From Sinotaia quadrata (taxonomy: Eukaryota > Mollusca > Gastropoda > Architaenioglossa > Viviparidae), in the NCBI GenBank assembly GCA_028829895.1, contig CM054177.1:36672564-36736563 (forward strand): a stretch of 64,000 nt of DNA, read 5' to 3'. The translations under genes and the position numbers were made by a program. Shown here piece by piece: positions 54,019 through 64,000 of the stretch (position 1 is its first letter; each line of letters starts with the position of its first letter). Under the pieces are notes generated by a model. That model worked only from the letters and a program-made list of their open reading frames with translations. It ran no database searches and was not told the DNA's origin.

Positions 54019-57000
54019 AACAATGTATAGTTTTGTTTTCATGTAAACTATAAGTCACTTTATTTGTATTTATTGTTAAACTTGGCTGGATGTACTTCAT
54101 ATCTTCTTGTAGGTATAAGGACAATAAACTTTCCTGTAAAAGTAAAGATCATAATGCAGTACTTAAATTATTCTGAAATGTGAAGATCCTTCTTCAAATG
54201 AAGTCTAAAGAAATACCTTGGCCAATGTATTTCTAAATAAACTGCCTAACACTTGGTGTGCTTGACAAAAATTAGTCTAAAATAAACAGTGAAATGGAGA
54301 CTAGACATAAAAGTAGATAAATCATAGACAGGTGTGCTTTGCATAAATCATTACAATATTGGTAAGTTCATTTACAATATTAACATTATTTGTTGTTATT
54401 TTGCATTTATTTTATATTATTGGTATTTATAAATATTAAAATGCCAGGCTCCTCATAAAATCTTCTGGTTTCCATTAAAAATCTTCTTGTTTTAGATCAT
54501 TGATCTTCTGGTTTCCTGGGTGGGGGGGAGTAGGCAGGTCTGTTGTATTTATGAAAGACTGTGCAAACATAAAATTATCTGAATCTGGGTTCATGGAATA
54601 TTGATGTCAAATAATCAATTTTATTGTATTTGTCATATGTATATTTGAGTGTTGATTTAATAAATTCGTTATTAAATTTATTGATCTTTTTATGCATGTT
54701 GATAATTTTATGTTGAAGAAGAAAGTGGGTTAATGGGGGCTTGCTAAATGTAGATTAAAGTTGGATTTGTCTTCTTCTTTAGTAAGACATTTTCCACCTA
54801 CAGAAAGATTGTGTAACCGTAATGTTGTTTTATGTTGTGGAAGAGAGAAAATGTTTACAGCGCCCTCATATCTGCCAAGTGAGAGACAAGTGGGTCTGTT
54901 GGAGGATCATTAACAAAATAAATTTAAATTCTCATCAGTTGTAATTAGTTATGAAAGATAAAAAAATAATAAAAATAATAATAATAATTTTCATTAACTA
55001 AGTGGCATTGCTGTTGTCACAGTCTGATTAAAATGTCTTGACTGTTTGACCCACTTGTTTATTTTTCAAATATCGAGATTTGAAAACCCTTTGTTTAAGT
55101 TCTCTCATGATATTTCGGTATCGAGAAACTTCCAACAAAGAGGTCAGGACGTTATGTAACCTTAGGCCCATTGTCTAGGTTCTAGAACCAACTACATGCC
55201 ACGCGATCCGTCACGTGATATGCTCTATGCTTTCTTATAAATATGATTAAAACGCAATATCTTTACACTTTTAGAATCTAAATACCAAAATTAGCCCTTT
55301 GGCCCTTGTTTTCTAAGTGACATTAAGTTTTAAATTGCAACTTTAATTTTGATATATATGTACTGTAAATTCAAATTGTTTGTTTACATAACTTTAATAT
55401 TCTTGAAATTTTGATGAAAAAGGTTGTGTGGCATTTGTATTGTCAGAAAAATGTAAAACTTGTAGTGTGTCAACCTAATATGCCACCCTCCCTTCTCCAC
55501 CATCCTTTATCCACCTGCAGTTTTGTCCATTTATTTGCATATCTGTTAGCATCCTATACAAACTACTAATGAATTAGTGATTAAAAGTTTGAATAGTCCT
55601 AACGATCTCTCTTTCTCTTTTCTCACATACTCAAAGGACTAAAAGGCAGTTATTTTCACCATTGTCAGTCCAGACATTTCAAATGTCAATAGTATATGTG
55701 AACAGAGATTGGTTTCCATATCAAATAAAGAAAATGAAATGTATTTACTGAATATAATATTCACAATATCTGTTTTACTCTGAGACTCAGTAATTTTGAA
55801 ACCCTGCTGTTAATAATAATTTGTGTCAAATTCATGATATCAATTTAATCCATAATTTCAGCCTTTATTTTTGATGTGTACAAACTGAAATGTTCCCTGA
55901 ATGAATGCATGTGAAAATGCTGTAATTGGTTCAGCTGTCTCTAGCAAAGCGCATGGCAGGTTTTGGTGTGTCAGCATCACAAAGTGCATTTTTCTTGCAA
56001 CTGTCACAGCCAGCAGTTAGTGCACAAATCTGGTTACACAACAATCCTTGTGATTGTTGGTCAGAAATGTTAATTACATGCCAGTAGACAGTTTTGAAAT
56101 ATGTTTTTGCTATTTCAAAAGGATTACTTGATTTAATAGACAAATGTTGCTCATGTTGTTTTACTTTTGGACTTGTGTAATTTATTGCAGGTAATTAATA
56201 TTTTTCAGTAATTGTAGATTTTATCTTTGTTAAGTGTATTTAGACTACATTTTACCTGGGTGAATGTGAGTATTGCAGATAGATACTTTCAAAGCCATAA
56301 GGAAGTCAGAGAGAATATCTGTTTGACAAAACAAGTCTTCATGAATAGTTACATTCCATGTCTCTTATGTCTGTTTACTTGTTTATTTATTGTCATCACA
56401 AAAAGTAGTTATGCACACTGTTTTGAATTACTTTGTCAGGCAAAGATATTAATACCAGGCTAGAGATTAGAATTTCATTAAAATCTGTATTTTAAAAAAA
56501 TATTATTTCTACTTTACTGTTGTTTTATTACAGAGTTTATTTACATTGAAAAATAGTTTTCTTGTTTGGAATATGTTCATACTTTATTTAGAATAAATGA
56601 GTGTAGATTTTGTGTTATTGCCAACTCTAGTTTTTTTAAACCTCTCTCTTCAGTTCTAATTTTTCTAAACCTCTCAACAGTTCTACTTTATTATAAAACT
56701 TGCTCACCAATTCACCCAGGATTTTTTTCTTTTCTTTCTTTCTTTCTTTTTTTTTTTTCTTTTTTTTTTTTTGGGGGGGAACTAAGCCTTTCTTACCAAT
56801 TCTAGATTTTCTAAACCTTTCTCATCATTTTAATATGAAAGTGAATATTGCTGAATATATTTACAATTTGTTAAATATTGCAGGAATTCAGAAAACTGTC
56901 AGTTTATGCTTCAAAAATTTTATTTTAAGAATTATTTTAAACTTTAAAAATTGTTTATACAATTACATGCTGGGATGTTATAATTAGTTTTGTCATAATA

Positions 57001-57420
57001 TCAATCAAATAGATCCAGATTAATTCTTATCATAAATCTGCCCTTTATGTAGTATCACATCACTTATTTTGGAATCCTAAGAATAGATTGCTCAGTTTTA
57101 TTATGAAATGTACTTTTGACTAATATTTTATGCCTGCTGTTATTCATCATGGCAGTAATTTTAGAGAATTGTTTAATGCTATTATTGTATTAACCATTTA
57201 AAACTACAGAAAAAAATCTACCTTGATGGAATAAAAGAAAGTGCATATTGAAAAAATATCAATACTTTATTCTGATTATCTCCTTAGTCTACAAATGAAA
57301 CCTTGTCCATTTCAAATATATATTTTTTTATGTATGTGTAAAAGTAATGAACAGTAATATGTGAAATAGAAATATTGTTGTCAAAGTAGTTATTGTGATA
57401 TGGAAGCAAGATGTCAAAAA
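54019..57420. other. RTRAF intron 7 stretch
   Basis: No gene seen. It has a G-run at about 54521-54528 (gggtgggggggag), a (TAA)n-like tract near 54965-54990 and a long pyrimidine tract at 56726-56772. About 54840-55240 is less AT-rich with no coding signal. Confidence 0.45.
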
Positions 57421-57429
57421 CAATTTGTT

Positions 57430-57482
<53 letters not shown>
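57430..57482. repeat. Compound microsatellite (CT)n(AT)n
   Basis: About 17 CT units run directly into about 9 AT units. Confidence 0.95.
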
Positions 57483-58569
57483 GATGACGATGATAATGGA
57501 ACATTTATTCTTATGAAAGAAAGATAACTTTTGAATAGATGAATCTACATGCAGAATGACAACATAAACAGAACATCTTATTGTGATGATTTACATTAAT
57601 AGTGTTTCTAAACAAACTCAGAAGGAAATATTGATATATTTAAATCATTACAATAAGAAGTTTCCATTATAATTTTTTTTTAATTTAAACAAGGCTTCTA
57701 AACAAAGACAATTTTGTAAATGTGTGCAGATGTAGTACTTTACATTTTTTATAAAAGTAATTGACTTTTAAATTTTACATAATCAACCAACAGTCACATT
57801 TTAAAAACTTAATCAGTATTTAAAATAACTTGGATTAAAACACTAGTTACTTTTATGTCTATGAAACAAACCAGTGGTCAGTAAGAAAACTTAAAAAATA
57901 TAATATTTATTACTGTAAAACTACAATATCTTGTAAAAGAAAAGAGTATTTGACAGCATCAATAGTATAATAGTGAGTAATCTATGATCAATATATTGTT
58001 AAAATAATGCTTAGAGAATGTTAAAAGTTCACTCTGAAACTTTTTAAAATTGTGATCTGATCTAGTTCTGTAATTTAGTAACAACCATGAAATGGAAATC
58101 CAGATACAAATACGATCATGGAAAATACTTCACATTCAAAATACCACACGCAATCCAAAACACACTTTCCACATTTATTAATACTTTTAGACAAACAAGA
58201 TATGCATTTATCTTAGAAAACTAAACTACATCTTTGAACTAATTAGTATATGCTAATTTAACTATATTTTAATGGCATACTGAGAAACTAAAAAAATATA
58301 AAGTTGAAATAATTCTGTAATTGTGACTTTATTCTTGTCATTTTTTATTAACTTTCAAACCTCTATATACAATGATATAGCTACAAATGTGTTTTAACTG
58401 ACCTTTTGTATTTTTCTATTTGCCTTTTAAAAATGATGCTTATTTGCTCTTTTTTTCTTTTTTAAAATAAATCCCCATTGAGCATTTAAATAGCATACTC
58501 TTGCATTTTAATCAATCATAGAGGGATTATAGTATATGTCTGTCGGTGTTATTTAAATAGATCTTTTTC
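57483..58569. other. RTRAF intron 7, AT-rich stretch before the gypsy-type element
   Basis: Very AT-rich; no gene, repeat family or RNA gene recognised. Base composition changes abruptly at about 58570. Confidence 0.5.
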
Positions 58570-60307
58570 TGTGATAATTTTGCTGGTTCTTTTAACGGCG
58601 TCACAAACTGGGAGGCTCGTTACAAGCCGACCCGAGCTGAAGTTAGAGATGCAAGGGGTGAAGTCTATTTTTGGCCTGCTCCGGTGCACCTCCAAGAAAA
58701 GCCCGTGTGACGTATGCCAGTACAACGTCGTGTCAGGTTGTTACATAGACACACATGACATACACCATTGATGTTTGGGTGGGGCCCAGTTTATTTATGT
58801 CATGCCAAGGAACGTTTTATTGGCGGTGTGTGTTGTGAGTGAGTATCATGAATGTGAATAAATGGACGAACAGACGAACGGTGCACAACACTAGTACAAA
58901 TTCTTTCGTCCCTCTCAAAACTATGAATAACAAGAGAGTTGAAAGATGGTTAAATCAGGATATTTATTTCCCGATTTAAAAGGGGCACTACTCTTTCGCA
59001 CAGTGATTAATCATTCATTCAACTTTCCAATGTCATACACTCTGTGGGAAATAAGGGGAGATGAAAATGATGAAATTCAAAATATAAAATAAAGTTTAAT
59101 TACACAATTCTTATGCGGCAAATGGGGCCGCTTTAACAATAGTTCACATATAAAATAAGCATTAATTTTAACATTAAAGTTCGTATTTCACAAATGATAT
59201 AATAGTGTTCATTTTCTTAGAGTCCTAGAGTTAAGTATGTGCGCGTTAGCCGTGCTAATTATTACTCACTATTAATGTCAGAGTTCCAAGGAGATGACGT
59301 AATCTCACACGTCACTTATAAGGGGCACTTCAAAGTGAAGACCACGACGCAATTGCGGCGTCGCATTACAGGTGAAGATTCTGCAGAATCTAGGCACCAC
59401 TTTCAGATTATCAGTGGGGAGAAATCTGAAATTTAGCTGACTGTTGTCGGCCTCGATAATTGTCGCTGTTTCTTGGTTGTTGTGGAAACGGACACCCCAA
59501 CGACGTTTAGCATTATCAGATGGAGTCGTCCAGTGGGATGTGTCGTCGCATTCTATTGAGTGTAGAAATCCGGATATCTGTTAGATTATCTCGGTGCTAG
59601 CCTTCTCAATTGCGGGATAGACTGTCAAACCAAACTCAGACAGGGGGGAGAACAAATTGGTCCCTCGTGTCGTTAACTGCATACAACCAGCGTCGCATAC
59701 ATCGGTTTTTTCTTGACAGTGAACTTTCCACTTTGCCAAAAATTATACTGAGTAATTTTGCCTCGTTACTCAATATATGGCATCAGACGGATGGAAAGAG
59801 ATTTTTGCAGCTTTCCTCTGTACATGAGATAATTCATACGTGAAGTTAGACTGGCTTCAGACGAATCGACGTTTTCAACATTGAGAGTAAAATCTTCCTT
59901 TTGCCTCTTATATAGCTTCACTGAAGGTTTCCAGAAACTTCCAGAAGCCATGTCTCATTACTCGATTTTCCCTTGGATATTTAGTGATGTCCGTGCTGCA
60001 CGCTTTTCTGTGGTCATTTCTAATGCGCACTGGCCTTTTCTCTCGTAAACAACATGTGACCAGTAATGCGCAATTGTCCCAATTGTTCAATATACATATC
60101 TTTCACAACTAATATATATATTCAATATGATACAATAGCACACACTGCATCACGAACGTCTGTCTACTAAAGAGATCTTAGGTGACCGTTACTGGAGTTA
60201 CATGCTACATATGAAAAATAACAAAACTCGGGTTACTTCAGCTAGTTTTGTTAGCGTTTTTTTAAAATGAAATAAAATATAATTTCTGTCCCTCATTTCC
60301 TGTGACA
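58570..60307 (-). repeat. Probable 3' LTR / 3' end of the Gmr1-like element
   Basis: The LTR should start (minus strand) at 60307 with TGTCACAGGAAATG, just after the polypurine tract. A possible end is ..ATTATCACA at 58570, at the edge of the compositional change. That would make the LTR about 1.7 kb, but without the 5' LTR this is a guess. A + frame at 58598-58690 (GVTNWEARYKPTRAEVRDAR) looks coding-like but is not recognised. Confidence 0.4.
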
Positions 60308-60320
60308 ACCCCCTTCTTAA
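60308..60320 (-). other. Polypurine tract of the Gmr1-like element
   Basis: On the minus strand, aagaagggggt precedes TGTCACAGG. It lies about 115 bp after the RNase H stop codon. Confidence 0.6.
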
Positions 60321-60436
60321 AATTGATTGGAGCTCACAGAGTGGAAATCAAATAGGAACAAAAAAAATTTTATTTCACACGATAGTCCCCACAGGAATTA
60401 TATGCGCATTTGTGGAGAGACTATCCTCTCTCTTGT

Positions 60437-61981
60437 TTATATCGCGGTTATGGCATGCCGGGATAATGCATCGGCACCTGAATTCTCTCGGCCCGCGATG
60501 AGTTCGACAACGAAGCTATACTCCTGTAGCAGGAGTGTCCATCTAGTTAGCCTAGCGTTATCATACATGCTAGTGCGCAGATATGTCAGCGGCTTATGAT
60601 CGCACTGCAGGATGAATGGTTTAGAGTACAGATATGCACTAAATTTCTTCAGTGCCCATACGATTGCTAAGCACTCTTTTTCAATCGTAGAATACCGTGT
60701 CTCACGATCTAACAGTTTCTTAGACGCGTATGCTACCGGGAGGTATTCGTCATCTGTCTCTTGGAGAAGTATGGCACCGAGGCCTTCGTCTGATGCGTCG
60801 GTCCTGACAATAAATCTTTTGTCAAAGTCTGGTAACTGTAGGACGGGTTTACTGGTCAAGATGTCCTTCACTTTTTCGAGGGCAGTGCTACACTCTGCCG
60901 TCCATCGTATTTTCGTGGGTTGTTTGTTCCCAGTTAAGTCCGTCAGTGGTTTAAGAAGCATACTGAAGTTTGGGACAAATTTTCGGTAGTACCCCACTAG
61001 CCCCAAAACTGCCCTGACCTGTTTCTTTGTAGTCGGTAAGGTCATGTCACGAATGGCTGCAGTCAAGTCTAGATTTGGGCCTATTTGTCCGTCACTTATG
61101 ATATGGCCAAGAAACTCAATCTCTCAAAAGCCCGCGCGTACTTTGGAGGGTTTCACGGTCAATCTATGGCGCTCGAGAATGTCAAGTAGACCTCCCACTG
61201 AGGATAAATGTTGGTCCCATGTTCCTGTTGCTACCAGTATGTCATCAAAAAAATTCAATGCGTTAACGCTCTCTAACGGTAATTTTCGCATGAAGCGCGC
61301 GAATGTTGCGGGTGCGTTCGTTAGTCCGAACGGTAGTCAGCAAAACTGAAATAAGCCTAGCGGAGTTGGGAATGCTGTTTTTGGTCTGTCGTCAATAGCA
61401 ACCGACAGTTGCCAGTACCCTTTGCACATGTCAAACTTTGAAAAGTAATGTGCCTTAGTTAGTTTTGCGAATAATTCGTCCTGATTTGGGATGGGTTCCA
61501 CATCGAATTCAGTTATCTCATTTAACTGTCTATAGTCCACACAAAAACGAAGCATACCGTCTTTCTTTTTAACTAAGACAACCGGTGATGAATATGGGGA
61601 GATTGATTGTTCAATCACGCCCTGTTCTTGCATTTCACGCACCTGTTCTGCTATGTACTTTGTGCTCTCATATTTCTGTGGGTACTGTTTTAAGCGTATC
61701 GGTTTGTCACTTAAAAGTTTGATGCGGTGTTCAACCAAATCTGAGTGGCCCGGTTGGTCGGTGAATATGCGCTCGTGTCTGTGTAAGAGCTTTGACATTG
61801 CGTCGCGCTGTTCGACAGTTAAGTTCGAGTCAATCTCGACTTGATCGACTGTAACTGCGGAGTTAGGCGTGGTTTCGGCGGACATCATGTCTGTTCTGAA
61901 ATTGGAGTCTTCCAATTGTATCAGTGCGACATTCACGTTTTGTATCTGTTCGTCGCTGCGTTCATAGAAACGCTTTAGCAT
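60437..61981 (-). pseudogene. Reverse transcriptase and RNase H of the Gmr1-like element, two in-frame TGA stops
   Basis: One continuous minus frame. From 61981 it starts with the end of the integrase (MLKRFYERSDEQ). It then reads EHRIKLLSDKPIRLKQYP, SPYSSPVVLVKKKDG, FCVDYRQLNEI, FSKFDMCKGYWQLSV and KTAFPTPLGLFQFC (RT fingers and palm), a TGA at 61337-61339, then LPFGLTNAPATF, the catalytic box FFDDILVATG (usual form YVDD or F-DD) at about 61250-61220, and a second TGA at 61124-61126 just before EIEFLGH. RNase H follows: RTDASDEGLGAILLQ, YSTIEKECLAIVWALKKF, LQCDHKPLTYL and GADALSRH, with the stop at 60437-60439. Apart from the two stops the frame is open, so decay is recent. Copies viral-type RNA into DNA in cytoplasmic particles when functional. 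Confidence 0.92.
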
Positions 61982-62010
61982 ATTTATGTGATAGATTTTC
62001 TGCTTATTTC

Positions 62011-62510
62011 CTATCTGTTCTGCTTCACACGCTTAATAACGCGATAGGGTCCACGCCAGTGCATTTGCATGCGGTTGTTATGCGTGGGCCGCAAGAGTAA
62101 CACGAGCTGACCTGGTTCGAGGTTACGTTCCACAGCAGTACGGTCAAAATTTCGCTTGTATCGGGGTTGTTTTTCGCGAATGTTTTCCTGTGCTAAGTGA
62201 CATGTCTCGGTCAGACGTTGACGTAGTTCGGCTACGTACGTGTGAACATCTTTACCATTGGTCACAGTGTCTCCCTTGACCCATGTTTCTTTTATTAGTT
62301 TAAGGGGACCACGAGGTTGTCTGCCGTATAGTAGTTGGAACGGTGAATAGCCCGTACTCTCTTGTGGCGATACGCGAAGAGTAATGGTGCTAGAAAACGT
62401 GGCCACTGGTCGGGTTGTTCCGAGGCCATTTTAATTAACATTTTCTTTATCGTACCGTTGAAACGTTCAACGGCACCATTAGACTGAGCGTGATATGGTG
62501 ATGAGAACAA
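62011..62510 (-). pseudogene. Integrase C-terminal half, frameshifted
   Basis: The minus frame 62510-62295 has LFSSPYHAQSNGAVERFNGT, with the glutamate of the catalytic DDE triad. A frame change near 62360-62400 continues in 62406-62011: VSPQESTGYSPFQLLYGRQP, then a chromodomain-less tail (EPGQLVLLLRPTHNNRMQMH, WRGPYRVIKRV). A further frame change near 62030 links to QKIYHINMLKRF, the end of integrase, which runs straight into the RT frame. The pieces are in order, so only small indels separate them. Confidence 0.85.
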
Positions 62511-63979
62511 CTGTTTACACGCATTGTTTCAGCCATCATTGCTGAAGTGAATTGAGTGCCCTGGTCACTCAATACCTCTCGAGGTACGCCCGTGCGAGAA
62601 AATACGTCTATTAAAGCGTCTGCGACTTCGATCGCTGTGATGCCCTTTAATGCGACCGCTTCTGGATATCGTGTTGCAAAATCCACGATTGTTAGGATAT
62701 AGCGATATCCTCCTTCGGCCGCGGGAATGATTGGGCCAATAATGTCTACTGCGACTTTTAGGAATGGTTCCTCTACTGTTGGTACTATCTCGAGGGGAAC
62801 TCGACTGACACGCCCTCGGTCAATATGTTGTTGACACTGCGTACATGTACGAACGTACGAGTGGACATCCCTACTCAGGCCTGGCCAAAAAAAATCTTCG
62901 TGAACTCGTTGTTCAGTGCGACGTGCGCCCTGATGTCCGGACATGATTGAGTCGTGTGCAAAGCTAAGAATCAGCGGTCTGAGTGGTGTAGGGGTAAATA
63001 GACACGTGGTGCTTCTAGTATCATTTTCCTTATAGTTGGTGCGCCGAAACGCTAGTCCGTCCTTCAGGAAATACGTCATTGTCGCGTACTTGCTGGACGT
63101 AATAGTGTTTTTCCGTGCCAGCTTTAGCATTGAGGACAAGCTTTTGTCCTCCTGCTGCAGGTGACTGAGTTGACTTGGGGTCAACTGCGGAAATGTATTC
63201 TCGACTATCTTTAGAGCTGGGGGTCCTTCTTTACTACGTTTCCGTTGTGCTCTAGTGGTTACGGGGAGAACAGGATAGATGTCATCAGTGTGTGCGTCAC
63301 ACTGTCCGGGCGATAGTATGAATCCGAACTGCATATCTCTTATTACTGCGGCGGTGACTGTACCGGAAAATACGGATGACGTAACATGTACAGTGGCTCT
63401 TGGACATGTACTAAGGTGTCCCATAACACATCGAATGCGGACACTACCCCTTAGATACTGTTCTGGGCATACAAGTTTAGCATTTATGCAGCTTATGGAT
63501 GCGCCTGTATCGACCAGTATTTTGACTCTTTGTCCGTTTACTGTAGCCTGTTGGGTCTTTAGAGTTGCACCTGCCTCAGTGCATACTCTTATATCACGTG
63601 GACTGGGACAGTTCTGAGAATTATGCCCCCTCCCTTTACAAGTGTAACATGTCATAGGCGGGGAGTCACGTGTGTGACGTCGTACGTCTTGTGACTTAGT
63701 ATATGTCCGCTGTATCGGTTCGGGTTTTTCCGATTTCGTCATCGGTCGGTTCAGCTTAGGTGTATACTTCTGCCGATTTGTAAGAGAAGGGCGTGGTGCA
63801 CTCCTCGTAATTACCGGATCAGGGTAATCATTATAAGTGTCTGCTAACTTCAACATATCACTGAAGTTAGTCGGGGGATTTCGCTGCAAATATGTCATTG
63901 CAGGCAGAGCAATATGGAGAAATTGATCTCTTAATATCAAATCAAATAGGCCCTCATATGTCTTCTGGATGTCTGTCAA
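62447..63979 (-). pseudogene. Gag C-terminus, protease and integrase N-terminal half of the Gmr1-like element
   Basis: A 510-codon open minus frame. The gag part (FLHIALPAMTYLQRNPPTNF, residues about 20-40) leads to a CCHC zinc knuckle CYTCKGRGHNSQNC (at about 63645-63604), the nucleic-acid-binding nucleocapsid. The aspartic protease has ILVDTGASISCI (at about 63530-63495), then PVTTRAQ at the domain end. The integrase follows in the same frame: zinc-binding HDSIMSGH...CTQC (HHCC), then VAVDIIGPI (first Asp) and EVLSDQGTQF (second Asp). The frame is lost near 62520, before the catalytic Glu. There is no RT between protease and integrase. The ORF start is internal, not the true polyprotein start, which lies beyond the window. 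Confidence 0.93.
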
Positions 63980-64000
63980 ATCAATCCATCTATCAAGATA

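Larger units (their letters stand above)
58570..64000 (-). mobile_element. Gmr1-like Ty3/gypsy retrotransposon, antisense in RTRAF intron 7, 5' part beyond the window
   Basis: On the minus strand the order is gag C-terminus with zinc knuckle, protease, integrase, reverse transcriptase, RNase H, then a polypurine tract and the probable 3' LTR. Placement of integrase before RT is the defining feature of Gmr1-like elements (described in fish and other deuterostomes). The element is G+C-richer than the host DNA. It carries at least three frameshifts in or near integrase and two TGA stops in RT, so this copy is defective. The 5' LTR and gag N-terminus lie beyond 64000. The left limit is set only by the change in composition at about 58570. 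Confidence 0.85.

Noticed and set aside
56566..56987. Two ORFs of 79 and 95 codons over the pyrimidine tract
   Set aside because: Poly-F/S runs come from a (T/C)n tract; no support for coding.
60612..61349. Plus-strand ORFs of 125 and 101 codons
   Set aside because: Complementary to the RT/RNase H frame of the gypsy-type element.

Overview
This 64 kb window is AT-rich metazoan nuclear DNA. It has one spliced host gene with multi-kilobase introns, and most of the remaining recognisable sequence is transposable elements in various states of decay. There is no bacterial or organellar gene content. The animal is an invertebrate by the look of the divergence and the repeat mix, but the phylum cannot be fixed from this window.

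The host gene lies on the + strand. Seven exons between 15552 and 50962 encode the first 199 codons of an RTRAF orthologue (hCLE / CGI-99 / C14orf166; RLL family), a subunit of the tRNA-splicing ligase complex and an RNA polymerase II-associated factor. Splice phases agree at all six junctions, and the residues line up along the family protein. The last roughly 45 residues are not found. The final exon(s) must lie more than 13 kb further on, beyond the window, or be too diverged to see.

Region by region: 1-1995 is the end of a decayed hAT transposon (minus strand). 1996-15551 is intergenic, with tRNA-like SINE copies, a 684-bp TA-flanked MITE, a 328-bp tandem duplication and a tRNA-Gly-derived pseudo-tRNA. 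Intron 1 carries a small, internally deleted, chimeric LTR retrotransposon with a tRNA-Leu primer site, and one end of an old piggyBac. Intron 3 carries a second piggyBac remnant interrupted by a small insert. Intron 4 carries a repetitive cysteine-rich protein family whose N- and C-terminal halves face each other. Intron 5 carries two piggyBac elements side by side: one near-complete 2.97-kb copy (39130-42100) with a full-length transposase ORF, and a decayed reversed 2.91-kb copy (42560-45471). Intron 6 carries a 1446-bp pogo/Tigger-like non-autonomous element with internal duplication. The window ends inside an antisense Ty3/gypsy-type retrotransposon (about 58.6-64.0 kb) in the last visible intron.

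Three observations stand out. The gypsy-type element has the pol order protease-integrase-RT-RNase H, i.e. integrase before RT as in Ty1/copia, which is the hallmark of the Gmr1-like group. The best-preserved piggyBac transposase has an open 495-codon frame but asparagine where the first catalytic aspartate belongs. A block of about 85 bp about 350-420 bp inside the 3' end is shared by three piggyBac copies that otherwise differ widely.
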